From Rosa chinensis (Eukaryota > Streptophyta > Magnoliopsida > Rosales > Rosaceae): 64,000 nucleotides of DNA. Positions 49,745 through 60,961 of this stretch are shown here, in pieces. Each line of letters begins with the position of its first letter. Positions within the stretch are counted from its first letter, which is position 1. A program made the translations under genes and the position numbers. The stretch lies in assembly GCF_002994745.2 (NCBI RefSeq), contig NC_037089.1, forward strand, positions 16,262,141-16,326,140, in the 5' to 3' direction. The notes below the pieces were generated by a model, which was given only the letters and a program-made list of their open reading frames with translations, had not been told where the DNA came from and ran no database searches.

Positions 49745-50080
49745 TTTTTTTTTTTTTTTTTTTGGGATCAAATCATCATCCATACTTCATTCTAGCAGAA
49801 GGAAAGTTACAAGCAGGGATGCAATGTAGTATAGCAACCAAAAGACCTACTTCTAACTCAAGTCCGATCATCTGATCTGAACATACATTCCAAATTCTAA
49901 AAACAAAAAATGGAGCTAAACTCTCCAGAACACCAATAAGGATACAAATGACCAAAATCCAGCAAACGGGCCACAACATGGTTCGAGCCAACGCCGGCAT
50001 ACCAACTGACTCGTGGCTCAGACCAAAGAAGGAAGAATGCGCACCAGTCATCTCCACCTCGTCGGCTAGTGAATACAAGT
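49745..50080 (-). mobile_element. Truncated retroposon 3' end (poly-T on the plus strand)
   Basis: A T-run (49745-49763) followed by about 315 bp of more complex sequence, best read on the minus strand as a sequence ending in poly-A. The minus strand has an open stretch of about 95 codons without a recognised domain. It abuts the MITE at 50081. No target duplication was found. Confidence 0.4.
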
Positions 50081-50377
50081 AGAGCAACTCCAACAGCTTC
50101 CCTATAATTTTTGTATTATAGGGTAGCAAAAGTCAAAGTTTTAGCTAGTTTTTCTTCTCCAACTCCAACAGATTCCCTATTTTGCAGCAATCTCTAAAAT
50201 CTCCATAATTCTTCCTTAAATTTTAGAGATTGCTGTAAATTTAGGGAATTTGGTTTTCTCTCTCTTCATTATCTCTAAAATAGGGATGATTATAGGGAAT
50301 CTGTTGAAGTAAAAGAGACTCATTCTTCCCTAAAATAGAATAAAATCAAAATATAGGGAAGCTGTTGGAGTTGCTCT
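50081..50377. mobile_element. MITE with AGAGCAACTCCAACAGC termini
   Basis: 297 bp with terminal inverted repeats of about 28 bp (AGAGCAACTCCAACAGCTTC then CCTATA). Internal palindromic blocks such as TCTCTAAAAT/ATTTTAGAGA allow a long hairpin. The superfamily was not assigned because no clear target duplication was found. Confidence 0.82.
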
Positions 50378-50496
50378 AATAGAATCTGTTTAGAGGATCA
50401 ACATCACAATAAGTGAGACGCAATTTGAGCTTATTATACTAAACGCCATTTTCTTGCCCAACTAATAAACTATATATACCATTATTGAATATACTC

Positions 50497-50511
50497 TTTT
50501 TTTTGGGTCAA
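50497..50511 (-). mobile_element. Micro-retroinsertion (poly-T plus GGGTCAA) with 16-bp target duplication
   Basis: Fifteen bases, eight T then GGGTCAA, lie between perfect 16-bp direct repeats ATTATTGAATATACTC (50481-50496 and 50512-50527). On the minus strand this is TTGACCC plus poly-A. It is best explained as an extremely truncated retroposition event. Confidence 0.82.
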
Positions 50512-50527
50512 ATTATTGAATATACTC

Positions 50528-51706
50528 GAATATTAGACTTTTCGGGAATCTGTTATTTTATTATCACCTTATACTATTTCCTAAACAAAGTTGTTAATTA
50601 ATTAATTACGTATAACTATCTAGGTCTGTGAGTGGACCACATAGGGCACATTGTTTTCGACGCAGTCCGCCTCACGGCGCACAAGCTTCCATATCGTGAA
50701 AGCAAAGCGCGAGTGCTGCACACGCTCTGCCACCGGCGACCGTTCAGGGGAAAATGACAAGTCAGATGCGACAGCTTGGCGGCGGTGTCGCAGTCGCAGC
50801 AGATTCCCTTCACTGTTGTCAAATCTGTACCGTCGTTTAGGAAACATGGCCTTCGGGCGGCCGTTGGATCGCACGTAGGGTTCGGAGAGGTCGTGGGCCA
50901 GGTGGGCCTCGTCATGGTACGTGTATGGTGGTGGGCTGGTTAACGTCCATAATGCAAATACAGTGGGGCCCGTAGGCCGCAGCCTTTCCCAATTGGATGT
51001 AATTTTGCTGACGACAGCATATCCTGGTTGGATTCTTGTCTCGCACATTGTACGCATTGCAATTTACAGCCCAGCATTTGGAGAACGTCTTCCATGCTCG
51101 GGTTTTATGGGTCCATCCACGTGACTCTTTATTAAAACTAAATGTCGATGGGAAAGGCTCAGCCTGTTCCCGGTTTTTGTTGCCAATTGAGATTTACCCA
51201 GTCATGGGTGAATTGAGTTTTATCTGGTTACTCGGATCGAGTTTACAACCCATTCTCTGTTTCTTCTCAATTCGAGTCTTAGCCGGGATTTGATCGACTA
51301 AATCATTCAGATCTTGAATTTCCACACGAAATTGAGTTCCAATACTTGGCCTGCAAATTGAATCTGGAACAACCCAAAATTAGAGAACTGGAGACGAAAT
51401 TGGTGCAATTTTTATCCTAACCATGAATTTTGGTGGAAAGGATTTTCGAATTGGGAAGAACACGTGTTGGGCTTCTTCATCAATTGCACTCAATACCGAA
51501 ATTCTGCAAAATCTCATGAATCCTATTCAAATTCTGCAATACCCAGATTCATACTTACCTTTACACCAAAAAGTCAAGGAAAAATTGGAGGTGACAGAGT
51601 AGTTCTGTTCTTTTCCCTATTCAAAACGAAGAAAGATTGGACTCTGTTATACTTTGCAGCAAGAGAAGCGAAGACCAGGGAACTTGCGGTTGCAGAGGAA
51701 GAGAAT
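50528..51706. other. Intergenic region with a G/C-rich island and a short RNase H-like fragment
   Basis: 50630-51130 is G/C-rich with several open frames but no recognisable gene. 51103-51165 (+) reads WVHPRDSLLKLNVDGKGSA, like the start of the RNase H domain of plant LINEs (KxNxDG), a short broken fragment. The rest shows nothing I can assign. Confidence 0.4.
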
Positions 51707-53522
51707 TGACAGAACCCGCCCCGAATTTCACCCTGAAATCCGAGGTGACCCTGTGGGGCCCACCTTAGGAATAGCTCTACCAAAAATTCGGCAGAGTCAC
51801 CCCTAAAATGGATTACCCAAAAACCTGTAAAACACACAAAAACCCTTCAAGCAAACCAACCTTATACTGCTGGAGCCACCATGCTCCCAATTATTTACAA
51901 CTCTACTTTCACAAAACACAAAACTCAACAATACTAAAATTAAAGGTTATCAGAGCAATACTAATACACAGGGATATAAAAAGAGGAGTAAAGGATCAAA
52001 GAATCCTACAATGCGGAAGTAGTGACAATTATGCCTCATATGCCATGTACGCTCGACCTCCACTAACTTGCCTGCAAGCTGGGCATTTGAAATCAAAGGG
52101 CCCAGGGGAAAGTAATGTAAAACACGTTACAGTGAGTGGACAAAAATAAATAAGTAAGATAATTCAAACGAAAGAAAAAGCTTTAATACTTTCCCACATT
52201 TATTGCTTTAAAAACTCGATGCATGCAACGTGGATAAAACATATTTCCCGCAACACGAAGATTCGTGAAAACATTCCAGCCCCGCTAGTTAAAAGAAATC
52301 AAGCTAGCCCCGCTAGCTGAAGGTATCAATCAAATATGGGGAAGAAGTTCTCATCATACAAATAAGGGAGCCTCCCAGGCTCGGGTCGGAGTGTCCCCAC
52401 TCTGGAGCATCCCATGCTCTGCTCTACTCACCCACGAACACATAGTAAGCAGGGAGGAGTACTAATAGGCTAGCTAGCAATCAATATGACGACCCAGGTA
52501 TGGTGGTTTAAAACCACACGAAAACTCGAAAATCCGTAAGGTTTCCCCAATATCTCACGAGAAAGTACATAATCCAATGACGTGGCCCCACACGCCAAAA
52601 TATTCTCGAAATCATAAACCATTAGGCGAGAAATAATCAATAAAAAATAATTCCATCGAAAATCGCATTTTCAAAAAATATTCTTGAAATCTCAATATCG
52701 ACGAATAGAAATGTATTATAAATTTCCGGAAATCGCCTCGGAAAATAATTCGTCGAAAATCACTTAAATCGTGATTTCAAACAAAGGCCATATATCGGAG
52801 ATATTATCGAAGGCTCAAAATCCATTTCCGAAACACAATTGAAATAAATCATAGTTAATCTCCGAAAATTAAATCATATTTCCGAAAATAAATTATAACC
52901 CCAAATCTGAGCATAATAAGTTCGTATCCAAAATTTATATGGAAAAACAATGTCAAAATTATAATCCAAGGCAAAATATTATGCTCGATAAATAAAACGA
53001 TAATTAAATAAATCAATAGTTTCAAAATAAATGCATGCATCATTATTTAAAACAAAAGTCCACTCACTGTACCATTGGGCGACCCCGCAAACGAGTTCCT
53101 TCATTTAACCATAGCTCGCGACATCGTCCTGTACACAATTATATTTCCGTAAACGGCAATTCGATAAAATAAATACAAACCTAAACGAAACCCGAAAATC
53201 CATATCTTCATTACTTCACAAATTCAACCCAAATCTCTCTCACAACACCAATTCCCCAATTAACATATTCCACAACGAAAATGAGGCAAATCCGACGGTC
53301 GGATTTCCCATAATTCAATCTCAAAATCCCGAACTTCGGAAAATCACAAACAATTCCAAACTCCTCCAAAATTCACTAAACTTCACATACAACCTCTACA
53401 ACATTTCTACAATTTAATGGGCTAAAAACTGAAATTAAAACACTGCCCTACACGCTTCCACGCGCCACCAACAGTGGCAGTGCGTGGGCCCCACTCGCAC
53501 CAAAATTTGGCAGCACCATCTA
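51707..53522. mobile_element. Probable LTR or large non-coding retrotransposon fragment
   Basis: Begins TGACAGAACCCGCC at an abrupt composition change. It has no coding capacity over 1.8 kb, regular C/G-containing motifs (many TCGAAAAT and CCGAAA words in 52580-53350) and a region of short direct repeats (CCCCGCTAG at about 52283 and 52309). It resembles long LTRs of Gypsy/LARD elements, but a second LTR, primer-binding site and target duplication were not found, so it may be a solo or partial LTR. Confidence 0.45.
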
Positions 53523-54360
53523 CTCAACAACAGTGACCCGAAAGCTTGACCTCACTGGATCTTTTATGGGGTTGAATCCCAATCAGTTCAAGGATGGAAC
53601 CTTCCATTTTCAAGGCATTACTACGCCTATCCTACCTCCTGTGGGACGAACCCTATTTGGTGGCCCTGATTCAAGCAAGTCGTGCCGCCTAGTAGTCATT
53701 CGAAGTGTAGACACTAAGCAGGCCCGTGAGGATAATGCTTTAACTCTTGTTCCAGTCGAAACTGATCCATGCTCCAAGCGGGTGAGATCTTTTCCTTCAC
53801 CAAAAAAGCTTAAATTCTTAATGTCTGACCCGTTGGAAGGAAAATCTAGCTCGATTGTTCTTGCAAAGAAGGTAAAACTGCCTGAGTTTCCTACTAAGTT
53901 CAGTGCCAAATCCTTGGGTCTTGTTGAGACTCCAGGTGGAATGTTGGTGCCCTCTGAAGTCATGCAACCAAGGTCTGCAATTGAGTTGCCGGTGGCAAAG
54001 TAGAAGAAGGGCAGACCATTGGGTTTTAAAAACAAGAATCCCAAGTCGAAGAAGGTCTCTGCTGAAGAGGTTTTGACTGTTCTGTACTCAGGCAAGCCTC
54101 CTAGCCCTACTTTGAAGGGCAAAGAAAAGATCTAGGTTGAGTGTAGTAGGGGCCTATATCCTATGTACCATTTCATCCATAATTTATAGGCTCACTGAAT
54201 TAAGTGAGCGATTAGTTTGAATATAGGTGGTCTGTTTCTATGTATCACAGTAGTTTACTACAACTTCTTGATTTGTCTAGCTGAAGACAGCAGAAGGATA
54301 TGTATTGGTCATCTTGGCATGTGTTAATGAAATCCACTTTACCCCTTAAAAAAAAAAAAT
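53523..54360 (+). mobile_element. Deleted plant L1-type LINE: ORF1 C-terminus, 3' end and poly-A
   Basis: An open frame 53533-54003 (SFMGLNPNQFKDGTFHFQGI) ends in TAG, but the same frame continues with KKGRPLGFKNKNPKSKK, a basic AT-hook-like motif common at the end of plant L1 ORF1 proteins. About 225 bp of non-coding sequence follow, ending in poly-A at 54348-54359. ORF2 is missing entirely. Confidence 0.5.
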
Positions 54361-54361
54361 T

Positions 54362-55805
54362 CAGGAGAATGAAAATCAGACTCTAAAATTTACAATCCAC
54401 ACTCATTCTTTCATCTTTTATTTTAGAAGAATGAAATCCACACTCCCCATTTTAATCTACACTCATTCTTTCATTTTTTTTTATTGAAATTCTTATAAAA
54501 AGACAAAATTTAAGTTTTTTTTTTTTTTTTTTGAGAAAAAGGGCGATGCGGCAGCTCTCAAGCCTTGATCGAATACAAGGGGGAGACATTGAGCCTAAAC
54601 CCCTGATTACAATAAGTAGCTAGAGAACATCCTGAAATACTATCTTGAGTCTCTACTAAACGCTTGTACTCAACAAAGCACCAACTAGCAAAGAGCGCTC
54701 TACTGGCGACTCTATTTGCTTTAGCTGCATTAACGCAGTGGTGACACAATGGAAAGATAACTTGGTCTGCAACACGATTACAGCAAAGCATAACTACCAT
54801 ACGCACAGCTTTCCCATCATGATGCCATTGGAAATAACATCCAGTGACACTTAGTTTCACACTGCTACTAGGAGGCAGCGACCATTTGCAAGTGCAAGGA
54901 ACTCGCCGCCCCTAGAGCAAAACAGGCACACAAGGTGCAAAAGACTGTCACACAGGCCACTACCTCAAACCAGAACACGGTTGGAGCTTATTTCTGACAA
55001 AGCAACAACAGGAAAAAAAAAAAAACAACCAAACAAGCAATAAAATCGGAGAAAGGCCAGGAGGTTTGAGGCCTTGGACCCAGCCCAAAACGCCGTTTGC
55101 ACAGAAATCCCCGCCGCCACCACCTCACCCTCAAATTCACCGCGCCGCCATCGTTGTCGAACCTCTCCCTCGGTCGCACAGCTGCCGCTGCCGCTAGATC
55201 TGGAACTCCCGTCGTCGCCTGCTGCTCTATCCAACACAGAGATCCACCCGATCCCCACCGGATTTGCGACGAGATCCGGATGGATCCAACCACCAACCAC
55301 TGCCCGCGCCGCCGAACTCAAATCCGCCCCAAGAAGACGCCGCAGCAACACCATCCCTGCCCACTGGCCAACAAACCGCCGCCTCCACCCTATCTCTCCT
55401 GCAAACGAATTGGACATCGAACCCATCACCACAAAAACTCCACTCCGATTGAGCTTATTCCGGGAAGACCCACTCCCCAACAAGTAAAGAAACAAGGAAA
55501 ATGGACAAAGCTTGAACGAGGAGGCCGCCCCCAACCCTCAAGCCTTCGACTTAGATCCAGAGGGATCAAGATCTGGGCAAGAGTGGAGGGGTAGGGGAAC
55601 TGGTTTCTCTCTCTAGACAAAATTTAAGTTATTGAGGACAAGATTTAAGTAACTAAAAAAGGAAAGAAAGAGTTTGGATTGTAAAATGGAGAGTGTAGAT
55701 TTCACTCCCTTTATTTTATCTCTACAAAAAGATAAAATTTAAGATACTAAGTGCGGATTGTAAAATAGGAAGTGTGAATTTCATCACCCTAAATTTACCT
55801 AGAAT
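54362..55805. mobile_element. MITE carrying a nested retroposon
   Basis: Flanking parts 54362-54500 and 55631-55805 contain repeated and inverted variants of TACAATCCACACTC and GGATTGTAAAAT-GGA, characteristic of a foldback or MITE family. The 1.1-kb retroposon at 54517-55614 splits it. Confidence 0.5.
54501..55630 (-). mobile_element. Non-autonomous LINE-like retroposon, 1.1 kb, with 16-bp target duplication
   Basis: The element is 54517-55614 on the minus strand with direct repeats AGACAAAATTTAAGTT (54501-54516 and 55615-55630). Its 3' end is poly-A (T-run at 54513-54532), preceded by TTTTTCTC. The 5' half is a G/C-rich leader (55080-55600) with chance open frames on both strands. The 3' half has an open stretch of about 100 codons (54860-54558) resembling the tail of a LINE RNase H region only weakly. 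There is no endonuclease or reverse transcriptase, so it depended on enzymes from another LINE. Confidence 0.82.
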
Positions 55806-55852
55806 TTAAAATAATGACACTTACATACAACCAAGTGCTTCACCTCCAATAT

Positions 55853-56035
55853 CAGAAGGGGATCGTAAAATCCACACTTCATATTTTACAATCTACACTT
55901 CTTTTTTTCTTATTTGGTAACTTAAATTTTGTCTCTAATAACTTAAATTTTATTTTTTTATGAGAAGTTTGACCAACAAAGAAAATAGGGAGTGTGAATT
56001 ATAAATTAGGGAGTTTGGATTTCACTTCCCTCTCA
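55853..56035. mobile_element. Second MITE copy of the same family
   Basis: About 180 bp with inverted terminal regions (GTAAAATCCACACTTC at the left; the complement of a similar word, GGAGTTTGGATTTCACTTCC, at the right) and AACTTAAATTTTGTC blocks also found in the neighbouring split element. Confidence 0.55.
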
Positions 56036-59000
56036 GAATCATCCTTCCCGTTCTCCAAATCATGAGTAGCACGAAAATTAAGTTAAAAATTGCCCATGAA
56101 GCAAAATAGTTTCTTTTTGGGTCAAAATCGTTTGCTTAGCTAACGGGCTAGATCTTTTGTCTACTCCATTTTCCCTTTCAACAAGAGCCCAATTTCCTTG
56201 GCCCGTAACACTCGTTGAGGCTGGTCACAGAATCATGATGATCAAAACAAATTCATGTAAGCAGAAAGTACAGAACTCGACACAAAAAAGCTCCTGATTA
56301 CATCGAAAACTAATCTTAAGTAGCACAATAAGTAGTGTTATCAACTTAGATATTCGATAAGGTTAGCTAAGATTTCCTAGCTTAATATCATCGAAAAATA
56401 TGAGGGACTCATGCTTTCATTCACTAATCCAATCGGGACCAGTTAATACATTTAGTTCCACTATAACTGTCAACAACCACTAGCAGATTCCCCAACTTAG
56501 TTCCGAGATATGCTTGAAAAATTAGCTTGTGGGACTAAATATATATGGACATAAAAGATAATCTATATAATTCTGCAAATACATTATGAGTCTAATGCAT
56601 ATTGAATGATAGTGCTAACTCCACAGTTAGCTACGCCTTCACAGGAGCATATATCATCTAGATCTGCAATTTTTTAAAGTTGTTTATGTATCTAAACCTT
56701 CATAGTCTCATCTATAGGATAATATGAATCCTCAATTTAGATTATATTCTCTCTATATATCTACACTTTGTTTGTGGCCAAATTGACTTTCTTTTAGAGT
56801 TTAAGAATAACATTATTTTAAGTTGCGGAGTAAGCAATTAGGGTTTATATTAGAGAGCTTATATAAAAGAGATTACATTGAGGCCTAGAACGATCTCCTT
56901 AAGACTAATGGAGCAAAATAAGATATCACAATCATTCCCACCCATGCCAAAACCGTTTTAGAGAGACAAGAGCTGCTAGCTAACTGTGCAGTTTGGTGCT
57001 TGAAAACACTTGATGAAACAAGGAAAATAATCAAAACAAATAACACAAGAATTTGTTAATGCAATATAAACGTCACCACTGAGGAAACATCACTGCAAGG
57101 CTATTTATGTAGCCTACACAAAGAAGCAATTCACTATGAAATCAAGTTTTTACAAATCATAAGTTGTGGTATTCAATACAACCACTTTACAAGCAATATA
57201 GCTAACTTGTTTACAACTTGAACAACCTATTCTACACAAGAATAAACTAGTCTGTTGTTCTAATCAAGACTTGAATGTCAGTTCTTCTTTTTGAATCAAC
57301 ATCTCACTGATCTCAAGTATTATGGAAAAGATGAATGTAGTGAGCAAGTAAACCAAATGACAATATATCAAAGAGAGTTTTTCATAAAATTGTTTGTGAA
57401 GACCATGCAACACATAAACCACACTTCAATCTCAAAATTCTAACTCTCTGAATGCAGTTTGGAAACCTTTTATAGAGATGCAAGACTCCCCCTCAATCAA
57501 ATCTCTTTTGATCACAGAATAAAATAAACAAGGGAGGGTTTTAAAACTGATTTCGATATGCAATCAATCCTTCCTAACTATATGCAATCACAATCTTTAT
57601 CTGATATGAGTCTTTTGAAAACAATTTAATGCAGATAAGATTTCCAAATCAACTCAAGTAATCACTCAACAATTTAGATCCATAATGCATGCAGATTTGC
57701 ATGACAATGCAATCTACCTTTATCTTAAGATCAGTGAGCTTGATTTCAGGTTTGTGATCCCATCCTTCAGTCTCCTTAGATCACCGGGAAAGTAGGAGAG
57801 AAATATTCTCCAAATCTCTGAACTCCTAATGTTCTTGGGAGACTCTGTGTGAATGGAAATATCCCAAAATACTTACAGTGCTGAAGTTACTTTACATTAG
57901 TTTTCTGTTTCTCGCATGTTTTACTTATGGGAAATTCTACTATACTCCACCTATGATATTTTTACAAGTTTATGAACAAATTGTTGTCGATGTGGTAACT
58001 TTGTTCAATTATATGTAAATGTATAAAACAAATGTGATAACTTTGTTGTCAATGTTGTAAATTTAGTTTAACTAAACTGTAATTTTGGTTCAATTAGATA
58101 TAAATGAGTGTATGGTAAAACATCCAAGTACTGTAGAAAACCCCCTTTACTTGTCCATCTTGTAAAATAACCAAAAGAAAAAAAATTCTAGGCCCGTCAA
58201 AATGAATGAGATTGAGATGCGGGATTCATTAACCTCATCGATTTCATGTCCGGCCCTTATAGTCGCCATCCCAAAGATCTTAAGGGTCATATATAGATAT
58301 TTAATTGTGTATTAAAGCAAGCTAGAAAGGTGCAAAGAGTAACAATATTCTAACCTAGGAATCTCAGAAAGTGATCAAATAAACTGAGATGAGTTTTTTA
58401 GTTCAAAAGGAAAAAAGGAACTTGTTAATTAATTAAGTAGCTATTAAGTACAAATTAACAATAAACAAGCATTTCTTTAGAGACTAACCGAATCAAAAAT
58501 GCCGTACACAGCGCATGCTTCAACTTGCAAATTTTGTAATAGAACCCACCAGTCACTGTCTCTAAGTGAAGCCAAACCCTAAAATAGTAATCAAAACCAA
58601 TCATTTGGGAAGCCTACCAATAGACTGTTTAATCCCAGCCTCTGGGACCAATCTCTCGTGCATATCTCTGTCCCTTGGATTTTGTTTTTGGTCAATTTCG
58701 TCTTAACCTTAGAATCCAAGAGAAAGGCTAAAAAGTTGGGTCAAGCTCAGGTTTGGCTGGAGAGCTTAAACTAACTTAACGAGAACATGGGACCAAGCAA
58801 AACCCTCTTTAATTTGTTCAGACCTACGTTCGGATTTTAGTGAAAAAGAAAAAAATTAAATTAACTTTTTAAAGTGATGCCGTTGAACTTCATGTTTTAT
58901 ATTTACTCACATCAATGACTATTACAATTGTCTAACATGATAATAAAATTCTGATTTGAAGAAAATTTATGTTTGAATTGATGAAGTACGTTGTTAATCG

Positions 59001-59318
59001 TCTCACAACTAGAGGCGTCTTGCCTTACATATTCTATACACATTCTTTGCCTCTCCATTAATCGCAAAATGGGACACAGGCCCATCATAGATTGGAGTCT
59101 TCTTGTTCTGTCTGTATTCAGTGTTGATATTACAAATTCAAGTATATAGTAATTGAAAAAGTTCTAGCTGTTGTTTGGTTGGTTTGTCATAGAGCTCGGA
59201 TAGAGGAGAAGAGTTGGGGAGGGAGAGAAAGAGAGATTTTATATACATTAACTGCAGGAGTAAATACAAGTTGCAACATATCCGATTCAAATAACAAATG
59301 AACTAGAATAAATATAAA
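56036..59318. other. Intergenic region upstream of the CEP genes
   Basis: No gene recognised. 57000-57900 has the appearance of old repetitive DNA but no terminal structure could be defined. The part next to 59319 is the likely 3' untranslated region of the first CEP gene. Confidence 0.35.
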
Positions 59319-59627
59319 TCAATTGTTGATGGAGTGACCAACACCAGGGCTGTGACCCGGAGCAGTAGGGCGAAAATCATCAGTAACATGTTCTACCTTA
59401 TTGCTCGTCTTTGTTTCAGCTGCTCGGACCAAACCAGCACTATGATTGTGGTCACCAACCTTTGATGCACTCATAGTGTTGATCTCACGATGCAGCCTCG
59501 AGCATTTCTTGCAGTGCCCAGACTTCAAATGCCTTCCATCGACTTGCGCGATTTCGTGGCAACATATCAAAACGATGAGCAAAGTACAAATAGTAGTTGT
59601 GGTGAACAAGCTAATCTGCTTGGCCAT
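59319..59627 (-). CDS. CEP: C-terminally encoded peptide (CEP) precursor 1
   Basis: A single exon of 102 aa. Residues 1-31 form a secretory signal peptide (hydrophobic core LFTTTTICTLLIVLICC). A variable Lys/His/Ser-rich prodomain follows. The 15-residue CEP domain is at 84-98, DFRPTAPGHSPGVGH, with the conserved F-R-P-T-x-P-G-x-S-P-G-x-G-H pattern. Four residues (SINN) follow. In the family, the precursor is secreted, cleaved, and its prolines hydroxylated; the peptide signals through CEP receptor kinases (CEPR1/CEPR2) in systemic nitrogen signalling and root architecture. Length, single exon and one CEP domain near the C-terminus fit. Start chosen at the Met before the signal peptide. Confidence 0.95.
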   Translation of the reverse strand: MAKQISLFTTTTICTLLIVLICCHEIAQVDGRHLKSGHCKKCSRLHREINTMSASKVGDHNHSAGLVRAAETKTSNKVEHVTDDFRPTAPGHSPGVGHSINN

Positions 59628-59750
59628 ATCTTAATGAAAGCTTAGAGATATCAGAAATACAGAGACAGGGAGAGAACGTAATTAAGTTTCTTTCTGATGG
59701 GTACTTGAAGGTTCTGAACTGGTGTGTTGAAACTTATAACTCTACTGTGG

Positions 59751-59759
59751 TATATATAT
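59751..59759 (-). promoter_or_regulatory. TATA box of CEP precursor 1
   Basis: TATATATA about 125 bp upstream of the start codon, a suitable distance for a short leader. The alternating TA composition makes the exact box uncertain. Confidence 0.6.
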
Positions 59760-59829
59760 GGGAGTGAGAGTAGCGGCACCAATCGCCTGTCCAAGTGTGG
59801 TATCCAAAGGTTTATTTGCAGACCGGCCA

Positions 59830-60411
59830 AGACATGTGCGAGGTCCAATGGAGCGGGAAGATTCCAATTCCATAGTGTTGGATCGATGAGATATAAAATC
59901 CACCAAAAGTAAAGCAGAACCGAAGAAAAAGTAGTACTGCAATTGATGGTTTATATTTACTGTTTATGCCCAACCTCCCATTAGAAAAATTGCACCACCG
60001 CTACATGCTAGTTGTCTATATTCTGCTTGCCCCCATGGCCCATGCAGCAGCATGCAACTAAGCAAGGTTTCACTTTCTTTTTTTTTGCTTTTGTTAAATG
60101 ATGTACTTTTAAAAATATTTATGTTAACTAAAGTTAGAGAATTCAACCTAAAAAATATAAAAATTAAAATCTATTAACACTTTGATAAAAAAAATAAAAT
60201 CAATTAACACAATATTATTTAGAACTAACAATTGCAAATTCCAAGTAATAACGTGGTAAATTTTGAACTATCTTTCATCTAAAATCAACCTCAATTAAGA
60301 ATGAGTGAACATCCCTAACTTTATTTATTTTTCGTCATAAGATATAAATGAAAGGAAAAAAGAGATTCGAACTTTAACTTTGAACAAATAGTGAGAAAAA
60401 TGCTCATTAAC
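59830..60411. other. Intergenic region upstream of CEP precursor 1
   Basis: A/T-rich, no gene recognised; contains the upstream promoter region of the minus-strand CEP gene. Confidence 0.35.
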
Positions 60412-60564
60412 ACTAGATTTATAAGCCCAGTACCATTTGGTCTAGTGGCATAAGTCTCTCATTTATGAGTGAGAGGTCGTGAGTTCGACACATAATAGAC
60501 TAGTTGTTGTATATAAATTGTTTATTTGATTAAAAAAAAAAAAAAAAGACTCGAGCTATAAGCC
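60412..60564 (+). mobile_element. tRNA-related SINE with 16-bp target duplication
   Basis: The element is 60428-60548 (about 121 bp). An RNA polymerase III A box TGGTCTAGTGG (60438-60448) matches the consensus at every defined position, and a B box AGTTCGACAC lies at 60482-60491. A poly-A tail of 16 ends at 60547. Direct repeats of 16 bp (60412-60427 and 60549-60564, sharing TATAAGCC and 13 of 16 positions overall) are a weathered target duplication. It is not a functional tRNA: there is no cloverleaf and there is a poly-A tail. Confidence 0.85.
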
Positions 60565-60740
60565 ACTATCAGTCTATCATGAGATCTTTACAAGTTGGGT
60601 GTACCTTTTACCTTTCAAATCCCTCAAGAGCTAGGGCTAGCTGCATTAGGAGTTTTAAAAATGTAAGGTTGTACTAATTCCCACTGTACATGCACCTTCC
60701 CACTAACTATTCCACTTAGCTCCGTAGCCCTAACAATATT

Positions 60741-60756
60741 TTTTTTTTTGAGAAAA
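60741..60756 (-). mobile_element. Micro-retroinsertion (poly-T plus GAGAAAA) with 16-bp target duplication
   Basis: Sixteen bases, nine T then GAGAAAA, lie between perfect 16-bp direct repeats TAGCCCTAACAATATT (60725-60740 and 60757-60772). On the minus strand the insert reads TTTTCTC plus poly-A, the same 3' terminus as the retroposon at 54517-55614. Confidence 0.82.
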
Positions 60757-60882
60757 TAGCCCTAACAATATTAATGTCGTTTAGTTAGCTATTTGGACAG
60801 TTGCTGTATAGCCTGTGAGATTAGTGATCTATTTATTTCAAAAAAAAAATTCGATCACCGGCAATCTAGCATTTGTGTGTAT

Positions 60883-60913
60883 ATATAATATATATATATA
60901 TATATATAGCTTT

Positions 60914-60958
<45 letters not shown>
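60883..60958. repeat. TA/TG microsatellites
   Basis: A TA run at about 60885-60907, a TG stretch and a long TA run at about 60925-60957. Confidence 0.9.

Positions 60959-60961
<3 letters not shown>

Noticed and set aside
54988..55594. Several long open frames on both strands of a G/C-rich stretch
   Set aside because: They overlap on both strands inside a retroposon leader bounded by target duplications; high G/C lowers stop frequency. No family similarity.
57000..57900. Possible LTR fragment
   Set aside because: The composition is suggestive of old repetitive DNA, but no termini, duplication, primer site or coding remnant could be found.
60428..60500. Possible tRNA gene (A and B boxes)
   Set aside because: No acceptor stem or cloverleaf, and a poly-A tail with flanking direct repeats shows it is a SINE.
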